DNA of 64,000 nt from Gallaecimonas sp. GXIMD4217 (GCF_038087665.1 NZ_CP149925.1:248001-312000); one strand, 5' to 3'. Shown: positions 48,515-60,603, numbered from the stretch's first letter. Notes: generated by a model from the letters alone, not told the origin. Made by a program: numbers and translations.

Positions 48515-49485
48515 CAGTAGACCCCCGCCTTGAGCAGATCCTGGAAGTTCAGGGCCCCTATGGGGGCGTTGTTGTCATCGACGACCAGGAGGCCGCCTAT
48601 CTTGCGCTCCTCCATCAGGTGCAGGGCCTCGGCGGCGAGGATGTCGGCCTTGATGGTGATGGGGCCCTGGGTCATGACCTCGTCGATGTGGGTCTGGTGG
48701 ATGTCCCTTTCCATGTCCAGGACCCGGCGCAGGTCGCCGTCGGTAAAGACGCCCACCAGGGTGCCGGCGTCGTCGACCACGGCGGTCATGCCCAGGCCCT
48801 TGCGGGTCATCTCCAGCAGCGCCTCCTTGAGGCCGACGCCACGGGGAACCACCGGCAGGGCGTCGCCGCCGTGCATCAGGTCCTCTATCTTCAGCAGCAG
48901 GCGCTTGCCCAGGCTGCCGCCCGGGTGGGACAGGGCGAAGTCGTCGGCGGTGAAGTCCCTGGCGTTGAGCAGGGCCACCGCCAGAGCGTCGCCCATGGCC
49001 AGGGTGGCGGTGGTGGAGGCGGTGGGCGCCAGGTTCAGGGGGCAGGCCTCCTGTTCGACGGCGATGCACAGGTGCACGTCGGCGAAGCGGGCCAGGCTGG
49101 AGTCCGGGTTGCCGGTCATGGCCACCAGCTTGATGCCCAGGCGCTTGAACACCGGCAGCAGGGTCAGCAGCTCATGGGTCTCGCCGGAATTGGAGATGGC
49201 CAGCACCACGTCGCTTTCGCGGATCATGCCCAGGTCGCCGTGGCTGGCTTCGCCGGGGTGGACGAAGAAGGCGGAGGTGCCGGTGGAGGCCAGGGTGGCG
49301 GCGATCTTGCGGCCGATGTGGCCGGACTTGCCCATGCCGGAGACGATGACCTTGCCCTGGCAGTCGAACAGCAGCTGGCAGGCCGCCTCGAACTGGCCGT
49401 TGAGGTGATCATGGAGGCCTTCGATGGCCTTTTTCTCGATATCCAGGACCTCGCGGCCCCACTGGATGAAAGACGGCTTGGACAT
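48514..49485 (-). CDS. kdsD: D-arabinose-5-phosphate isomerase KdsD
   Basis: A 323-residue protein with an N-terminal SIS sugar isomerase domain (VSGMGKSGHIGRKIAATLAS, about 49-68; HPGEASHGDLGM) and two C-terminal CBS domains (from about 205). It converts ribulose-5-phosphate to arabinose-5-phosphate, the first committed step to Kdo. It works in one pathway with the adjacent kdsC. Confidence 0.96.
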   Translation of the reverse strand: MSKPSFIQWGREVLDIEKKAIEGLHDHLNGQFEAACQLLFDCQGKVIVSGMGKSGHIGRKIAATLASTGTSAFFVHPGEASHGDLGMIRESDVVLAISNSGETHELLTLLPVFKRLGIKLVAMTGNPDSSLARFADVHLCIAVEQEACPLNLAPTASTTATLAMGDALAVALLNARDFTADDFALSHPGGSLGKRLLLKIEDLMHGGDALPVVPRGVGLKEALLEMTRKGLGMTAVVDDAGTLVGVFTDGDLRRVLDMERDIHQTHIDEVMTQGPITIKADILAAEALHLMEERKIGGLLVVDDNNAPIGALNFQDLLKAGVY

Positions 49486-49502
49486 CTGTGGCTATTCCTT
49501 CC

Positions 49503-50480
49503 TTAACCGGCCTGATTATAAAAAAGCGTGAATTGATAGACGACAAAGGCCAGCAGCAGGCCGACGCCGGCGAGCCGGCCGATGCTGCGCACCCCGCCGG
49601 ACTTGGGCTTGTAGGCCAGGACCAGCAGCGCCAGGGTGATGGCCAGCATCCAGGGATAGTCGCGGGCCATGACGGCCGGATCCAGCTGGGAGGGCAGGAT
49701 CAGGCCGGGCAGGGCCATGACCGCCAGTATGTTGAACAGGTTGGAGCCGATGATGTTGCCCAGGGCCAGGTCATCGGCCTTCTTCATGACACCGGCCACG
49801 GAGGCGGCCAGCTCAGGCAGGCTGGTGCCGATGGCGATGATGGTCAGGCCGATCACCAGATCGGAAACGCCCAGGGCATGGGCGATGTCGATGGCCGCGC
49901 CCACCAGGTAGTCGGAGCTCAGCGGCAGCAGCGCCATGCCCAGCACCAGCCAGAACAGGGCCACAGGTGTCTTGACCCCTTCCGGGACCTCTTCCACTTC
50001 TTCTTCCACCAGTGGATCGCTGGGGTCGCCGTTCTTGAGGGTGTACCAGGCGATACCGCCGATGACGGCAAAGAACAGTACCGCCAGCAATACCCCTTCC
50101 ATATGGCCCAGGAAGCCGTCGTAGAGGATCCAGCCGGCCAGCAGGGTAACCAGCAGCAGCAGTGGCATCTCCCGGCGCAGGGTGCCGGAGTGGATGGACA
50201 GGGGCCGGATGATGGCCACCAGGCCCAGCACCAGGGCGATGTTGGTGATGTTGGAGCCGATCACGTTGCCGACGGCGGTGTCGGTGTTGCCGTTCCAGGA
50301 GGCGGCCGCGGCCACCATCATCTCAGGTGCCGAGGAACCCATGGCTACGATGGTCAGACCGATGAGCAGGGGGGAGATGCCAAGGTTGCGGGCCAGGGCG
50401 GCGGCGCCAAAGACAAAGCGGTCTGCGGACCAGACCACCACGGCAAAACTCAGCAACAGGATAAGGACGGTCAGTAGCAT
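49503..50480 (-). CDS. yrbG: Calcium/sodium antiporter YrbG
   Basis: A 325-residue member of the Ca2+/cation antiporter superfamily. Two inverted alpha repeats are clear: GSSAPEMMVAAAASWNGNTDTAVGNVIGSN (about 48-77) and GTSLPELAASVAGVMKKADDLALGNIIGSN. Each has the acidic ion-binding residue and GN-x-x-GSN motif. About ten membrane helices flank an acidic cytoplasmic loop. It is the first gene of the leftward yrbG-kdsD cluster and diverges from mlaF. Confidence 0.95.
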   Translation of the reverse strand: MLLTVLILLLSFAVVVWSADRFVFGAAALARNLGISPLLIGLTIVAMGSSAPEMMVAAAASWNGNTDTAVGNVIGSNITNIALVLGLVAIIRPLSIHSGTLRREMPLLLLVTLLAGWILYDGFLGHMEGVLLAVLFFAVIGGIAWYTLKNGDPSDPLVEEEVEEVPEGVKTPVALFWLVLGMALLPLSSDYLVGAAIDIAHALGVSDLVIGLTIIAIGTSLPELAASVAGVMKKADDLALGNIIGSNLFNILAVMALPGLILPSQLDPAVMARDYPWMLAITLALLVLAYKPKSGGVRSIGRLAGVGLLLAFVVYQFTLFYNQAG

Positions 50481-50619
50481 GGATCGGAGTCAAAATGGAT
50501 GCCAGGCGCCAAGTGTAACCAGCGCCGCGCCCTGAACCAAGGGCAGGGACCAGTTCACATCAAATTCAGCAAAGGACGATTATTCTGCCTGGCTACATAA
50601 TATGTTGCATTTATTCGCA

Positions 50620-50649
50620 TTGTCTTATGGGAGCGGGCTTTCGTAAAAT
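50620..50649 (+). promoter_or_regulatory. Candidate sigma-70 promoter of the mla operon
   Basis: TTGTCT (50620-50625), an 18-base spacer and TAAAAT (50644-50649) precede mlaF by 28 bases. The upstream 50560-50615 stretch is AT-rich, as promoter regions usually are. Confidence 0.55.
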
Positions 50650-50677
50650 GCCCATCCCGAAGCATTCAGGACGGCAC

Positions 50678-51484
50678 ATGATGAGTGGTGCGCCACTGGT
50701 TGAAATTGAGAACATGACCTTCCGCCGTGGCGACAGGGTCATCTATGACAACATCAGCCTTGCCATCCCCACCGGCAAGGTGACGGCCATCATGGGCCCC
50801 AGCGGTATAGGCAAGACCACCCTGCTGCGCCTGATCGGCGGCCAGCTCAGGCCCGACAGCGGCAGCATCCGCTTTGATGGTCAGGAAATCCCCAGCCTCA
50901 AGCGTGGCGAGCTGTTCAAGGTGCGCGAGCGCATGAGCATGCTGTTCCAGAGCGGCGCCCTGTTCACCGACATGACGGTGTTCGACAACGTGGCCTTCCC
51001 CCTGCGCGAGCACACCGACCTCAGCGAGGACATCATCCGCAAGGTGGTGCTGATGAAGCTGGAGGCGGTGGGCCTGAGGGGGGCCCGGGATCTGATGCCG
51101 TCCGAGCTGTCCGGTGGCATGGCCCGCCGTGCCGCCCTGGCCAGGGCCATCGCCCTGGACCCGGACCTGATCATGTTCGACGAGCCTTTCGCCGGCCAGG
51201 ATCCCATCTCCATGGGCGTCATCGTCAAGCTGATCCGCCGCCTCAACGACGCCCTTGGCCTGACCAGCGTGGTGGTCTCCCACGACGTGGAGGAGGTGCT
51301 GTCCATCGCCGACTACGTCTATGTGGTCGCCGACAAGCAGGTCATAGGCCAGGGCACCCCGCAACAGCTCAGGGACAGCGATTCCGACATGCTGCAGCAG
51401 TTTCTCAAGGGTGAGCCGGATGGCCCGGTTCGCTTCCATTTCCCGGCCCGGGAATACCGCCACGACTTGGAGGGCAGGGCATGA
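50678..51484 (+). CDS. mlaF: Phospholipid ABC transporter ATP-binding protein MlaF
   Basis: A 268-residue ABC ATPase. Walker [10 protein letters not shown], signature [14 protein letters not shown] and Walker [14 protein letters not shown] are intact, and [19 protein letters not shown] is typical of MlaF. I used the first ATG of the ATGATG pair; AGGA is 6 bases upstream. An upstream ATG at 50627 lies before the likely transcript start. With MlaE, D and B it forms the inner-membrane complex that maintains outer-membrane lipid asymmetry. It overlaps mlaE in ATGA. Confidence 0.96.
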   Translation: MMSGAPLVEIENMTFRRGDRVIYDNISLAIPTGKVTAIMGPSGIGKTTLLRLIGGQLRPDSGSIRFDGQEIPSLKRGELFKVRERMSMLFQSGALFTDMTVFDNVAFPLREHTDLSEDIIRKVVLMKLEAVGLRGARDLMPSELSGGMARRAALARAIALDPDLIMFDEPFAGQDPISMGVIVKLIRRLNDALGLTSVVVSHDVEEVLSIADYVYVVADKQVIGQGTPQQLRDSDSDMLQQFLKGEPDGPVRFHFPAREYRHDLEGRA

Positions 51485-52257
51485 CGGACGCTCTGGTTCG
51501 CCTCGGCGCCACCACCATAGAGGGCACCCGCTCCCTGGGCCGCGCCCTGCTGATGCTGCTGTCGGCCATCTTCGGCAAGCCCCAGCGCAACGGCTTTTCG
51601 CTGCTGGTGAAGCAGCTCTATGTGGTCGGCGTGCTGTCGCTGCTGATCATCATGGTCTCCGGCCTCTTTATCGGCATGGTGATGGGCCTGCAGGGCTATA
51701 CCATACTGGTGGACTACGGCGCCGAGGCCTCGCTGGGGCCCATGGTGGCGCTGAGCATACTCCGTGAGTTGGGCCCTGTGGTGACGGCGCTGCTGTTCGC
51801 CGGCCGGGCCGGCTCGGCCCTGACCGCCGAGATAGGCCTGATGAAGGCTACCGAACAGCTGTCCAGCCTGGAGATGATGGCCGTGGATCCGCTGCGCCGG
51901 GTGATCGCCCCCCGCTTCTGGGCCGGCGTCATCTCCATGCCCCTGCTGGTGGCCATCTTCAGTGCCGTGGGCATCTGGGGCGGCAAGCTGGTCGGGGTCG
52001 ACTGGCTGGGCGTGGACGAGGGCACCTTCTGGTCGGTGATGCAGGCGGCCGTGGACGTCAGCGACGATCTGCTCAACGGCCTGATCAAGAGCCTGGTGTT
52101 CGCCTTCGTGGTGACCTGGATCGCCGTCTTCAACGGCTATGATGCCGTGCCCAACTCGGAAGGAATAAGCCGTGCCACCACCCAGACGGTGGTGCACTCC
52201 TCCCTGGCCGTGCTGGGCCTGGATTTCATTCTCACCGCTTTGATGTTTGGAAACTAA
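51481..52257 (+). CDS. mlaE: Phospholipid ABC transporter permease MlaE
   Basis: A 258-residue permease with about five to six membrane helices and the family segments [41 protein letters not shown] and [14 protein letters not shown]. It is the membrane dimer of the MlaFEDB complex. Confidence 0.96.
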   Translation: MTDALVRLGATTIEGTRSLGRALLMLLSAIFGKPQRNGFSLLVKQLYVVGVLSLLIIMVSGLFIGMVMGLQGYTILVDYGAEASLGPMVALSILRELGPVVTALLFAGRAGSALTAEIGLMKATEQLSSLEMMAVDPLRRVIAPRFWAGVISMPLLVAIFSAVGIWGGKLVGVDWLGVDEGTFWSVMQAAVDVSDDLLNGLIKSLVFAFVVTWIAVFNGYDAVPNSEGISRATTQTVVHSSLAVLGLDFILTALMFGN

Positions 52258-52260
52258 AGT

Positions 52261-52731
52261 ATGCAAGCGAATCGTCGGATCGAACTGCTGGTGGGCCTGT
52301 TCATCGCCCTGGGTGTCGCCGCCATGCTGGCCCTGAGCCTGCGCGTGGCCAACGGCAGCGTGGGTGCTGACGGTGACAGCTATCGGCTGCTGGCCAAGTT
52401 CGACAATGTCGGCGGCCTCAAGGTGCGTTCACCGGTGAAAGTGGGTGGCGTCGTGGTCGGTCGGGTAGAAAGCATCCGCCTGGATCCCGAAGACTTCACC
52501 CCCGTGGTCGCCCTGCAGGTCAGCCAGGAATACAACGCCTTCCCCGAGACCTCGTCGGTGGCCATCCTGACCTCCGGCCTGCTGGGGGAACAGTACATCG
52601 GCCTGCAACCCGGGTTCATGGATGAGTCAATCGCTATCCTGCAGGATGGTGATTACATTGAAGACACCAAGTCGGCACTGGTGCTGGAGGAACTGATTGG
52701 CCAGTTCCTGTTCGGCCAGTCCAACGACTAA
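52261..52731 (+). CDS. mlaD: Phospholipid-binding MCE-domain protein MlaD
   Basis: A 156-residue protein: N-terminal membrane helix (about 9-27), then one MCE domain (YRLLAKFDNVGGLKVRSPVKVGG, about 40-62). Known MlaD forms a hexameric ring with a hydrophobic pore above MlaE. Three bases separate it from mlaE. Confidence 0.96.
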   Translation: MQANRRIELLVGLFIALGVAAMLALSLRVANGSVGADGDSYRLLAKFDNVGGLKVRSPVKVGGVVVGRVESIRLDPEDFTPVVALQVSQEYNAFPETSSVAILTSGLLGEQYIGLQPGFMDESIAILQDGDYIEDTKSALVLEELIGQFLFGQSND

Positions 52732-52743
52732 GAGGACATCGTC

Positions 52744-53409
52744 ATGCTGAAACGCACCCTTATCGCTCTGTTGGCCCTGGTCACCGTGGTACTGCCGGCC
52801 CAGGCCGACAGCAAGATCGACCGCAGCAACCCCTACACCATGGTGGAGGAAGCGGCCCAGATCGCCTTTGCCCGCCTCAAGGCCAGCCGCAACGACATCC
52901 GCGCCAACCCCAATCTGCTCAAGCTGGTGGTGGAGGAAGAGCTGCTGCCCTATGTGGACTACAAGTACGCCGCCTACAAGGTGATGGGCAAGAACTACCG
53001 CAACATCTCCAAGGAAGACAGGGATCGCTTCGTGGTGGCCTTCAGGGGCTACCTGGTCACCACCTATGCTCAGGCCTTCACCCTCTATGACGAGCAGGAA
53101 GTGAAGTTCGCCAACCGCGGCCAGAACGGTGACTCCAACATCGCCGTCATCAAGGCGCTGATCCTGGATCCCAAGGCCCCCGAGGTGGAGATCGCCTTCA
53201 AGGCCCGCCGCAACTCCAAGACCGGCCAGTGGGGCGTGTACGACATGGTGGCCGAGGGTATCAGCCTGCTGTCCTCCAAGCGTGCCGAGCTGGAAGGCCT
53301 GATCCGCCAGAAAGGGGTGGAGACGGTGATCACCATGCTCAACGAGAAGGCGGCCAGCGACATCGTCTTCAAGAAGGAAGCCAAGGCCGGCGGCGAGCAG
53401 AGCTCCTGA
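52744..53409 (+). CDS. mlaC: Periplasmic phospholipid shuttle MlaC
   Basis: A 221-residue protein with signal peptide MLKRTLIALLALVTVVLPAQA and an MlaC/Ttg2 fold (NPNLLKLVVEEELLPYVDYKYAAYKVMG). It carries phospholipid between the MlaA-porin complex in the outer membrane and MlaD. mlaA is not in this window. Confidence 0.95.
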   Translation: MLKRTLIALLALVTVVLPAQADSKIDRSNPYTMVEEAAQIAFARLKASRNDIRANPNLLKLVVEEELLPYVDYKYAAYKVMGKNYRNISKEDRDRFVVAFRGYLVTTYAQAFTLYDEQEVKFANRGQNGDSNIAVIKALILDPKAPEVEIAFKARRNSKTGQWGVYDMVAEGISLLSSKRAELEGLIRQKGVETVITMLNEKAASDIVFKKEAKAGGEQSS

Positions 53410-53410
53410 C

Positions 53411-53689
53411 ATGGCCGAGCTGAACATCCACTGGCAGGCGCCGGTGCTGACCCTGGCGGGGGAGCTGTCCCGCCATACCGTGCCCCAGCTCTGGCAGGGG
53501 CTGCGGCAGTACGGGACCATCGACAGGGTGGTCCTCGACGACCTCGAGCAGGTGGACACCGCCGGCCTGGCCATGCTGGTCCAGCTGTGGGAGGACAATC
53601 CCGGACTGATCCTGGCCGGGGCTTCGCAGCGCCTCAGAAAGCTGGCAGAATTGGGCGATCTGCTGGAAATTCTCCCCTTTGCCGAATAG
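53411..53689 (+). CDS. mlaB: STAS-domain protein MlaB
   Basis: A 92-residue STAS-domain protein, with DLEQVDTAGLAMLVQLWED near residues 40-58 containing the conserved Asp-x-x-Gly-Leu turn. It binds MlaF and is needed for its activity. It starts one base after the mlaC stop. Confidence 0.93.
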   Translation: MAELNIHWQAPVLTLAGELSRHTVPQLWQGLRQYGTIDRVVLDDLEQVDTAGLAMLVQLWEDNPGLILAGASQRLRKLAELGDLLEILPFAE

Positions 53690-53695
53690 AGCACT

Positions 53696-53953
53696 ATGAA
53701 CAATCAAGAGATCGAAGCCCTGCTCAAGCAGGCACTGGAGCTTGAGGAAGTCTACGTCCAGAGTGACGGCTCCCATTTCAACATCATCGCCGTGGGCGCC
53801 GTCTTCGATGGCCAGCGCCCGGTCAAGCGCCAGCAGCTGGTGTTCGGTCCCCTGACCGACCAAATCGCCGACGGCACCCTGCACGCCATCACCATCAAAG
53901 CCTACACGCCCGCCGAATGGGCCAGAGACAAAAAGCTGGTCATGCCCGGCTAA
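53696..53953 (+). CDS. ibaG: BolA-family protein IbaG
   Basis: An 85-residue BolA fold, [20 protein letters not shown], with [14 protein letters not shown] carrying the conserved His that ligates an iron-sulfur cluster with monothiol glutaredoxin. It is usually placed between mlaB and murA, as here. Confidence 0.94.
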   Translation: MNNQEIEALLKQALELEEVYVQSDGSHFNIIAVGAVFDGQRPVKRQQLVFGPLTDQIADGTLHAITIKAYTPAEWARDKKLVMPG

Positions 53954-55257
<1,304 letters not shown>

Positions 55258-55291
55258 GAGCATCTACGTCAACGCCCCCAAGCTGTTCGGC

Positions 55292-55328
55292 GCTAGGGCA
55301 GCCTAGGCGGCAGCTCACCCACTATCAC
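55292..55328. repeat. 37-bp direct repeat, copy 2 (functional 3' end of degS)
   Basis: Exact partner of 55221-55257, continuous with degS. The 34 bases between the copies (55258-55291) match nothing I noticed in this window. Confidence 0.95.
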
Positions 55329-56372
55329 CGGCAGCTGCAAAGGCTGCCGGTTTCGTATCACCGTCACTGTGATGCGGGTGCCGGGCCTGGTCTCGGCAAA
55401 GACGTCCTTGGCGTGCTGGCCGTTGCGGACCCGCTCGCCGTTGATGGCCACCAGCAGATCCCCGACCAGGATCCCGGCCTGCTGGGCCGGCGAGCCCGGC
55501 TCCACGGCACTGATCTCCACGCCCCTGTCACCGACGATGACGGCACTGCGCTCAAAGCGGTAGCTGACCCCCAGGTAGCCGCGGATCACCCGGCCCTGGG
55601 TGACCAGCTGCTTGAGCACCTTGGCGGCCAGCTGATAGGGGATGGCGAAGGAAATGCCCGGCACCTCCACCCGTTGGTTGATGTGGAACAGGGCGGTGTT
55701 GATGCCCACCAGCACGCCGTTGGAGTTGACCAGGGCGCCGCCGGAGTTGCCGGCGTTGATGGCGGCATCGGTCTGCAGGAAGTCCTGGTAACCGGTGGAA
55801 CTCATGCCGGCCCGGCCGGTGGCGGAGACGATACCCTGGGTGATGGTCTGGCCGATGTTGTAGGGATTGCCGATGGCCAGCACCACGTCGCCCACCTGGG
55901 GTTGGAGGCTGGCGTCCTGGGGGATCACCGGCAGGTTCTCGGCGTCTATGGCCAGCACCGCCAGATCGGTGGCCGGATCGGTGCCGATCAGCTCGGGAAA
56001 CAGCACCCGGCCGTCCTGGAGCGCCACCACTATCTGGTCGGCGCCGTCGATGACATGGTAGTTGGTGAGCACATGGCCCTGGGGGGTCATGATCACCCCG
56101 GAGCCCAAGCCTTCCGGCCGCACATTGGGCTGGCGACTGTAGAGGTTGGTGCCGCTCTGGATGCTCAGGCTGTAGATATTGACCACGGCCGGGGCGGCGC
56201 GGCGCACGGCATTGGAGAAACTGAGCAGGGCCGGCAGGTTGGCCTCTTCCCGAAAGACGCTATGGCGCTGTTGGGCCGGGCTGCGCAGCTCGGGAAAAAG
56301 CGTCAGCAGCAGGGCGGCGATGAGCAGGCCGAACAGTACGGCCTTGAGGGTGTCTTTCAGCAGGCCAGGCAA
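55293..56372 (-). CDS. degS: Envelope-stress protease DegS
   Basis: About 359 residues. It has one membrane helix (LKAVLFGLLIAALLLTLFP) and a trypsin-like domain with His in LTNYHVIDGA, Asp in DPATDLAVLAID and Ser in NAGNSGGALV. There is a single PDZ domain, which separates DegS from two-PDZ DegQ. DegS senses unfolded porins and cuts RseA to release sigma-E. I prefer the TTG start at 56372: it has GGAGAG 5 bases upstream and gives MPGLLKDTLKAVLFG like known DegS. An ATG at 56405 adds 11 residues and has no ribosome binding site. It lies downstream of degQ past a terminator. Confidence 0.92.
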   Translation of the reverse strand: MPGLLKDTLKAVLFGLLIAALLLTLFPELRSPAQQRHSVFREEANLPALLSFSNAVRRAAPAVVNIYSLSIQSGTNLYSRQPNVRPEGLGSGVIMTPQGHVLTNYHVIDGADQIVVALQDGRVLFPELIGTDPATDLAVLAIDAENLPVIPQDASLQPQVGDVVLAIGNPYNIGQTITQGIVSATGRAGMSSTGYQDFLQTDAAINAGNSGGALVNSNGVLVGINTALFHINQRVEVPGISFAIPYQLAAKVLKQLVTQGRVIRGYLGVSYRFERSAVIVGDRGVEISAVEPGSPAQQAGILVGDLLVAINGERVRNGQHAKDVFAETRPGTRITVTVIRNRQPLQLPVIVGELPPRLP

Positions 56373-56425
56373 GGAGGCTCTCCAGCAGGTGAAAGCCCCG
56401 AGCATAGCATGGAATTTCGGCCATA

Positions 56426-56452
56426 AAAAAGCGGGCCAGAGGCCCGCTTTTT
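56426..56452. terminator. Terminator after degQ
   Basis: AAAAAGCGGGCC, AGA and GGCCCGCTTTTT form a perfect 12-base stem between degQ and degS on the leftward strand. degS therefore needs read-through or its own promoter. Confidence 0.88.
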
Positions 56453-56468
56453 CAAGCTGGATAGGCAG

Positions 56469-57845
<1,377 letters not shown>

Positions 57846-57903
57846 TTACGCTGACTCTCCTTCAAGAAAAACATCAGTCCAGGCTAATCAACTGACTGAA
57901 AGA

Positions 57904-57923
57904 CACCGGAAAAAGTTCCGGTG
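57904..57923. terminator. Possible terminator after zapG
   Basis: CACCGGAA and TTCCGGTG form a perfect 8-base stem just beyond the leftward zapG stop. The T tract on the leftward transcript is imperfect. Confidence 0.5.
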
Positions 57924-57929
57924 CCTGAA

Positions 57930-58304
57930 TTACTTGATGAGACCGTGACGCTCGTTGGCGTAGTCGCGGGGGGCGTTTTCGAGCAGTTCGGGAGCTTCCT
58001 CGGCCTCGTCGTTGCTGGAACCCAACTTGATGAAGTCGGCATCGACGCTGAGCAGGCTGGTGGCGCTCTGGGAAAGGTGGGCGGTGAGCTTGTCGTAGTC
58101 CCTGGCCAGGTGCTTGAGCATTTCGGCGGTCTGCTCGAAGTGATCGTTCACATCCTGCTTGTACTGTTCCAGCTCCAGGCGGGTCTGTTCCAGCTCGTGC
58201 TTGAGCTGATCTTCACCCAGCTTCTGGCCGCCAAAGACCCGGGCTATGACCAGGCCGATGACCATGCCCAACACCAGGGCAATCAAGACGCTCAGATAGG
58301 ACAT
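57930..58304 (-). CDS. zapG: Z-ring associated protein ZapG (YhcB, DUF1043)
   Basis: A 124-residue protein from ATG 58304 (MSYLSVLIALVLGMVIGLVIARVFG), giving an N-terminal membrane helix, a coiled coil (about 30-90, LKHELEQTRLELEQYKQDVNDHFEQ) and an acidic tail. YhcB/ZapG coordinates division and envelope synthesis in E. coli. A longer in-frame start at 58340 adds a charged segment before the helix and is less likely. It is divergent from zapE, as in E. coli. Confidence 0.92.
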   Translation of the reverse strand: MSYLSVLIALVLGMVIGLVIARVFGGQKLGEDQLKHELEQTRLELEQYKQDVNDHFEQTAEMLKHLARDYDKLTAHLSQSATSLLSVDADFIKLGSSNDEAEEAPELLENAPRDYANERHGLIK

Positions 58305-58416
58305 GCTGTTCTCTCGCTTGTGGTTGTCCGTTTTCCTCAATATACACCGGGCCGAGGTGGCCGTGGTACCATGCCGGCCGTGATTTTCGGCACTGGTTCA
58401 AGATTCGGGCATAGAG

Positions 58417-59523
58417 ATGAGCGGTAACACCCCCTGGCAGCGCTATCAGGCTGACCTCCAGCGCGACGACTTCCTCCACGACGCGGCCCAGGAGGCCGCG
58501 GTCAAGCACCTGCAGCGTCTCTACGAGGATTTCTGCCAGCGCGACCAGGCCAAGCCGTCCGGCCTGGGCGCCATACTGCGCCGCCTGACCGGCCAGAAGC
58601 CACAGCTGGTCAAGGGCCTCTATTTCTGGGGCGGGGTCGGCCGGGGCAAGACCTACCTGGTGGACACTTTCTTCGAGGCCCTGCCCACCGAACGCAAGCT
58701 GCGCTGCCACTTCCATCGCTTCATGCACCGGGTGCACCAGGAGCTGAAGGGCCTCAAGGGCCAGGTGGATCCCCTGGAGAAGATCGCCGACAAGCTGGCC
58801 GGCGAGACCGACATCATCTGCTTCGACGAGTTTTTCGTTTCCGACATCACCGACGCCATGCTGCTGGGGACCCTGTTCCAGTACCTGTTCGCCCGCGGCG
58901 TGGTGCTGGTGGCCACCTCCAACATAGTGCCGGACGATCTCTACAAGAACGGCCTGCAGCGGGCCCGCTTCCTGCCGGCCATCGCCCTGATCAAGGCCAA
59001 CTGCGAGGTGGTCAACGTCGACTCCGGTATCGATTATCGCCTGCGCACCCTGGAGCAGGCCGAGATCTACCACCATCCCCTGGACGACAGGGCCCTGGCC
59101 AACCTCAACGACTACTTCGACAAGCTGTCGGTGGAGCCCAGGCGCGAGAACCTGGAACTGGCCGTGGAAGGGCGCCACATCCTGGCCCGGCGCGAGGCGG
59201 AGGGGGTGCTGCTCATCGATTTCCGCCAGCTCTGCGACGGCCCCCGCAGCCAGGCCGACTACATGGAGCTGGCCCGGGTCTACCACTCGGTGCTGGTCTG
59301 TGACGTGGTGCAGATGACCGCGGCCATGGAAGACGTGGCCCGGCGCTTCATCGCCATGGTCGACGAGTTCTACGAGCGCGGCGTCAAGCTGATCATGGCC
59401 GCCGAGGTGAGCATGGAACAGCTCTACGCCGGCGAGCGGCTGCAGTTCGAATTCCAGCGCTGTTTGAGCCGGCTCCAGGAGATGCAGTCCCACGATTACC
59501 TGGCCCGGCCCCACAAGCCCTGA
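58417..59523 (+). CDS. zapE: Cell-division ATPase ZapE
   Basis: A 368-residue AFG1-like ATPase. Walker A GGVGRGKTYLVD is near residues 71-82 and Walker B IICFDEFFVSD near 134. ZapE associates with the Z ring at constriction and is important under low oxygen or at high temperature in E. coli. It lies upstream of rplM-rpsI. Confidence 0.94.
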   Translation: MSGNTPWQRYQADLQRDDFLHDAAQEAAVKHLQRLYEDFCQRDQAKPSGLGAILRRLTGQKPQLVKGLYFWGGVGRGKTYLVDTFFEALPTERKLRCHFHRFMHRVHQELKGLKGQVDPLEKIADKLAGETDIICFDEFFVSDITDAMLLGTLFQYLFARGVVLVATSNIVPDDLYKNGLQRARFLPAIALIKANCEVVNVDSGIDYRLRTLEQAEIYHHPLDDRALANLNDYFDKLSVEPRRENLELAVEGRHILARREAEGVLLIDFRQLCDGPRSQADYMELARVYHSVLVCDVVQMTAAMEDVARRFIAMVDEFYERGVKLIMAAEVSMEQLYAGERLQFEFQRCLSRLQEMQSHDYLARPHKP

Positions 59524-59565
59524 GCATGGTTGAAAATCGGACGTGATCTTTGCGGGCAAGGTGCG

Positions 59566-59716
59566 TATAATCCGCGCAGCCCCCACGTTACATCCTGCCG
59601 ATAAGGCGGAAGATAATGCAGCCGAGTCGGTATTCGAAGGGATACTGGACCGGGTTTATGTGCATGGTGTGGCGGTGCCGCACCTCGAATGTAACAATCT
59701 CGAATTTGGGTGATTA
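59566..59716 (+). promoter_or_regulatory. rplM promoter and leader
   Basis: A consensus -10 TATAAT (59566-59571) with a poor -35 precedes a leader of about 140 bases. The leader contains a hairpin GGTGTGGC/GCCGCACC (59666-59673 and 59677-59684) and two copies of CTCGAAT near the start codon. No canonical ribosome binding site precedes the rplM ATG. E. coli rplM-rpsI is autoregulated by L13 through its leader; a similar role here is inferred. Confidence 0.55.
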
Positions 59717-60145
59717 ATGAAAACTTTCACTGCAAAACCAGAAACCGTAAAGCGTGACTGGTACGTCGTGGACGCTGAAGGCAAGACCCTGGGTCGCCTG
59801 GCCACTGAAGTAGCTCGTCGTCTGCGCGGCAAGCACAAGCCGGAATACACTCCTCACGTTGACACCGGTGATTACATCATCGTTATCAACGCCGAGAAGG
59901 TCGCCGTTACCGGTAACAAAGCTCAAGACAAGATGTATCACGCTCACTCCGGTTATCCGGGCGGCCTGAAGTCCATGAACTTCGCCAAGCTGCAAGAGCG
60001 CGCTCCCGAGCGCATCATCGAGTCTGCGGTCAAGGGCATGCTGCCGAAAGGCCCGCTGGGTCGTGCGATGTTCCGTAAGATGAAGGTTTACGCCGGCGGC
60101 GATCACAAGCACGCAGCGCAACAACCTCAGGTTCTGGACATTTAA
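59717..60145 (+). CDS. rplM: 50S ribosomal protein L13
   Basis: A 142-residue L13, [20 protein letters not shown], full length and with the usual [15 protein letters not shown]-terminal segment. It is an early 50S assembly protein. Codon use is strongly biased, as in highly expressed genes (CGT, GTT, AAC), unlike the neighbours. rpsI follows after 15 bases. Confidence 0.98.
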   Translation: MKTFTAKPETVKRDWYVVDAEGKTLGRLATEVARRLRGKHKPEYTPHVDTGDYIIVINAEKVAVTGNKAQDKMYHAHSGYPGGLKSMNFAKLQERAPERIIESAVKGMLPKGPLGRAMFRKMKVYAGGDHKHAAQQPQVLDI

Positions 60146-60160
60146 TACGGAATAGCAGCT

Positions 60161-60553
60161 ATGGCAGACAATCAATACTACGGCACTGGCCGCCGCAAGA
60201 GCTCTACCGCCCGCGTTTTCATCAAGCCGGGCAGTGGCAACATCACCATCAACAAGCGTTCCATCGAAGAGTACTTCGGTCGTGAAACCGCTCGCATGGT
60301 GGTTCGTCAGCCCCTGGAACTGGTCGAAATGACCGACAAGCTGGACCTGAACATCACCGTCGTTGGCGGTGGTATCTCCGGTCAAGCCGGTGCCATCCGT
60401 CACGGTATCACCCGTGCCCTGATGGCCTACGATGAGTCCCTGCGCGGTGATCTGCGCAAGGCCGGCTACGTTACCCGCGACGCTCGTCAAGTCGAGCGTA
60501 AGAAAGTGGGTCTGCGCAAAGCCCGTCGTCGTCCCCAGTTCTCCAAGCGTTAA
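60161..60553 (+). CDS. rpsI: 30S ribosomal protein S9
   Basis: A 130-residue S9 ending [17 protein letters not shown], the C-terminal tail that reaches the P-site tRNA. The N-terminal [15 protein letters not shown] is the family signature. It is cotranscribed with rplM. Confidence 0.98.
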   Translation: MADNQYYGTGRRKSSTARVFIKPGSGNITINKRSIEEYFGRETARMVVRQPLELVEMTDKLDLNITVVGGGISGQAGAIRHGITRALMAYDESLRGDLRKAGYVTRDARQVERKKVGLRKARRRPQFSKR

Positions 60554-60576
60554 TTTCACGCTTATTGTTCTATGTC

Positions 60577-60603
60577 AAAGCCCGGCACTGCCGGGCTTTT
60601 TTA
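60577..60603 (+). terminator. Terminator after rpsI
   Basis: AAAGCCCGGC/GCCGGGCTTT with a three-base loop and a T tract lies about 25 bases after the rpsI stop. The remaining intergenic DNA up to petA shows no further gene. Confidence 0.9.

Noticed and set aside
55258-55291. 34-base insert between degS repeats as a tiny gene or RNA
   Set aside because: Too short, with no start context or hairpin; its origin is unknown but there is no evidence of function.
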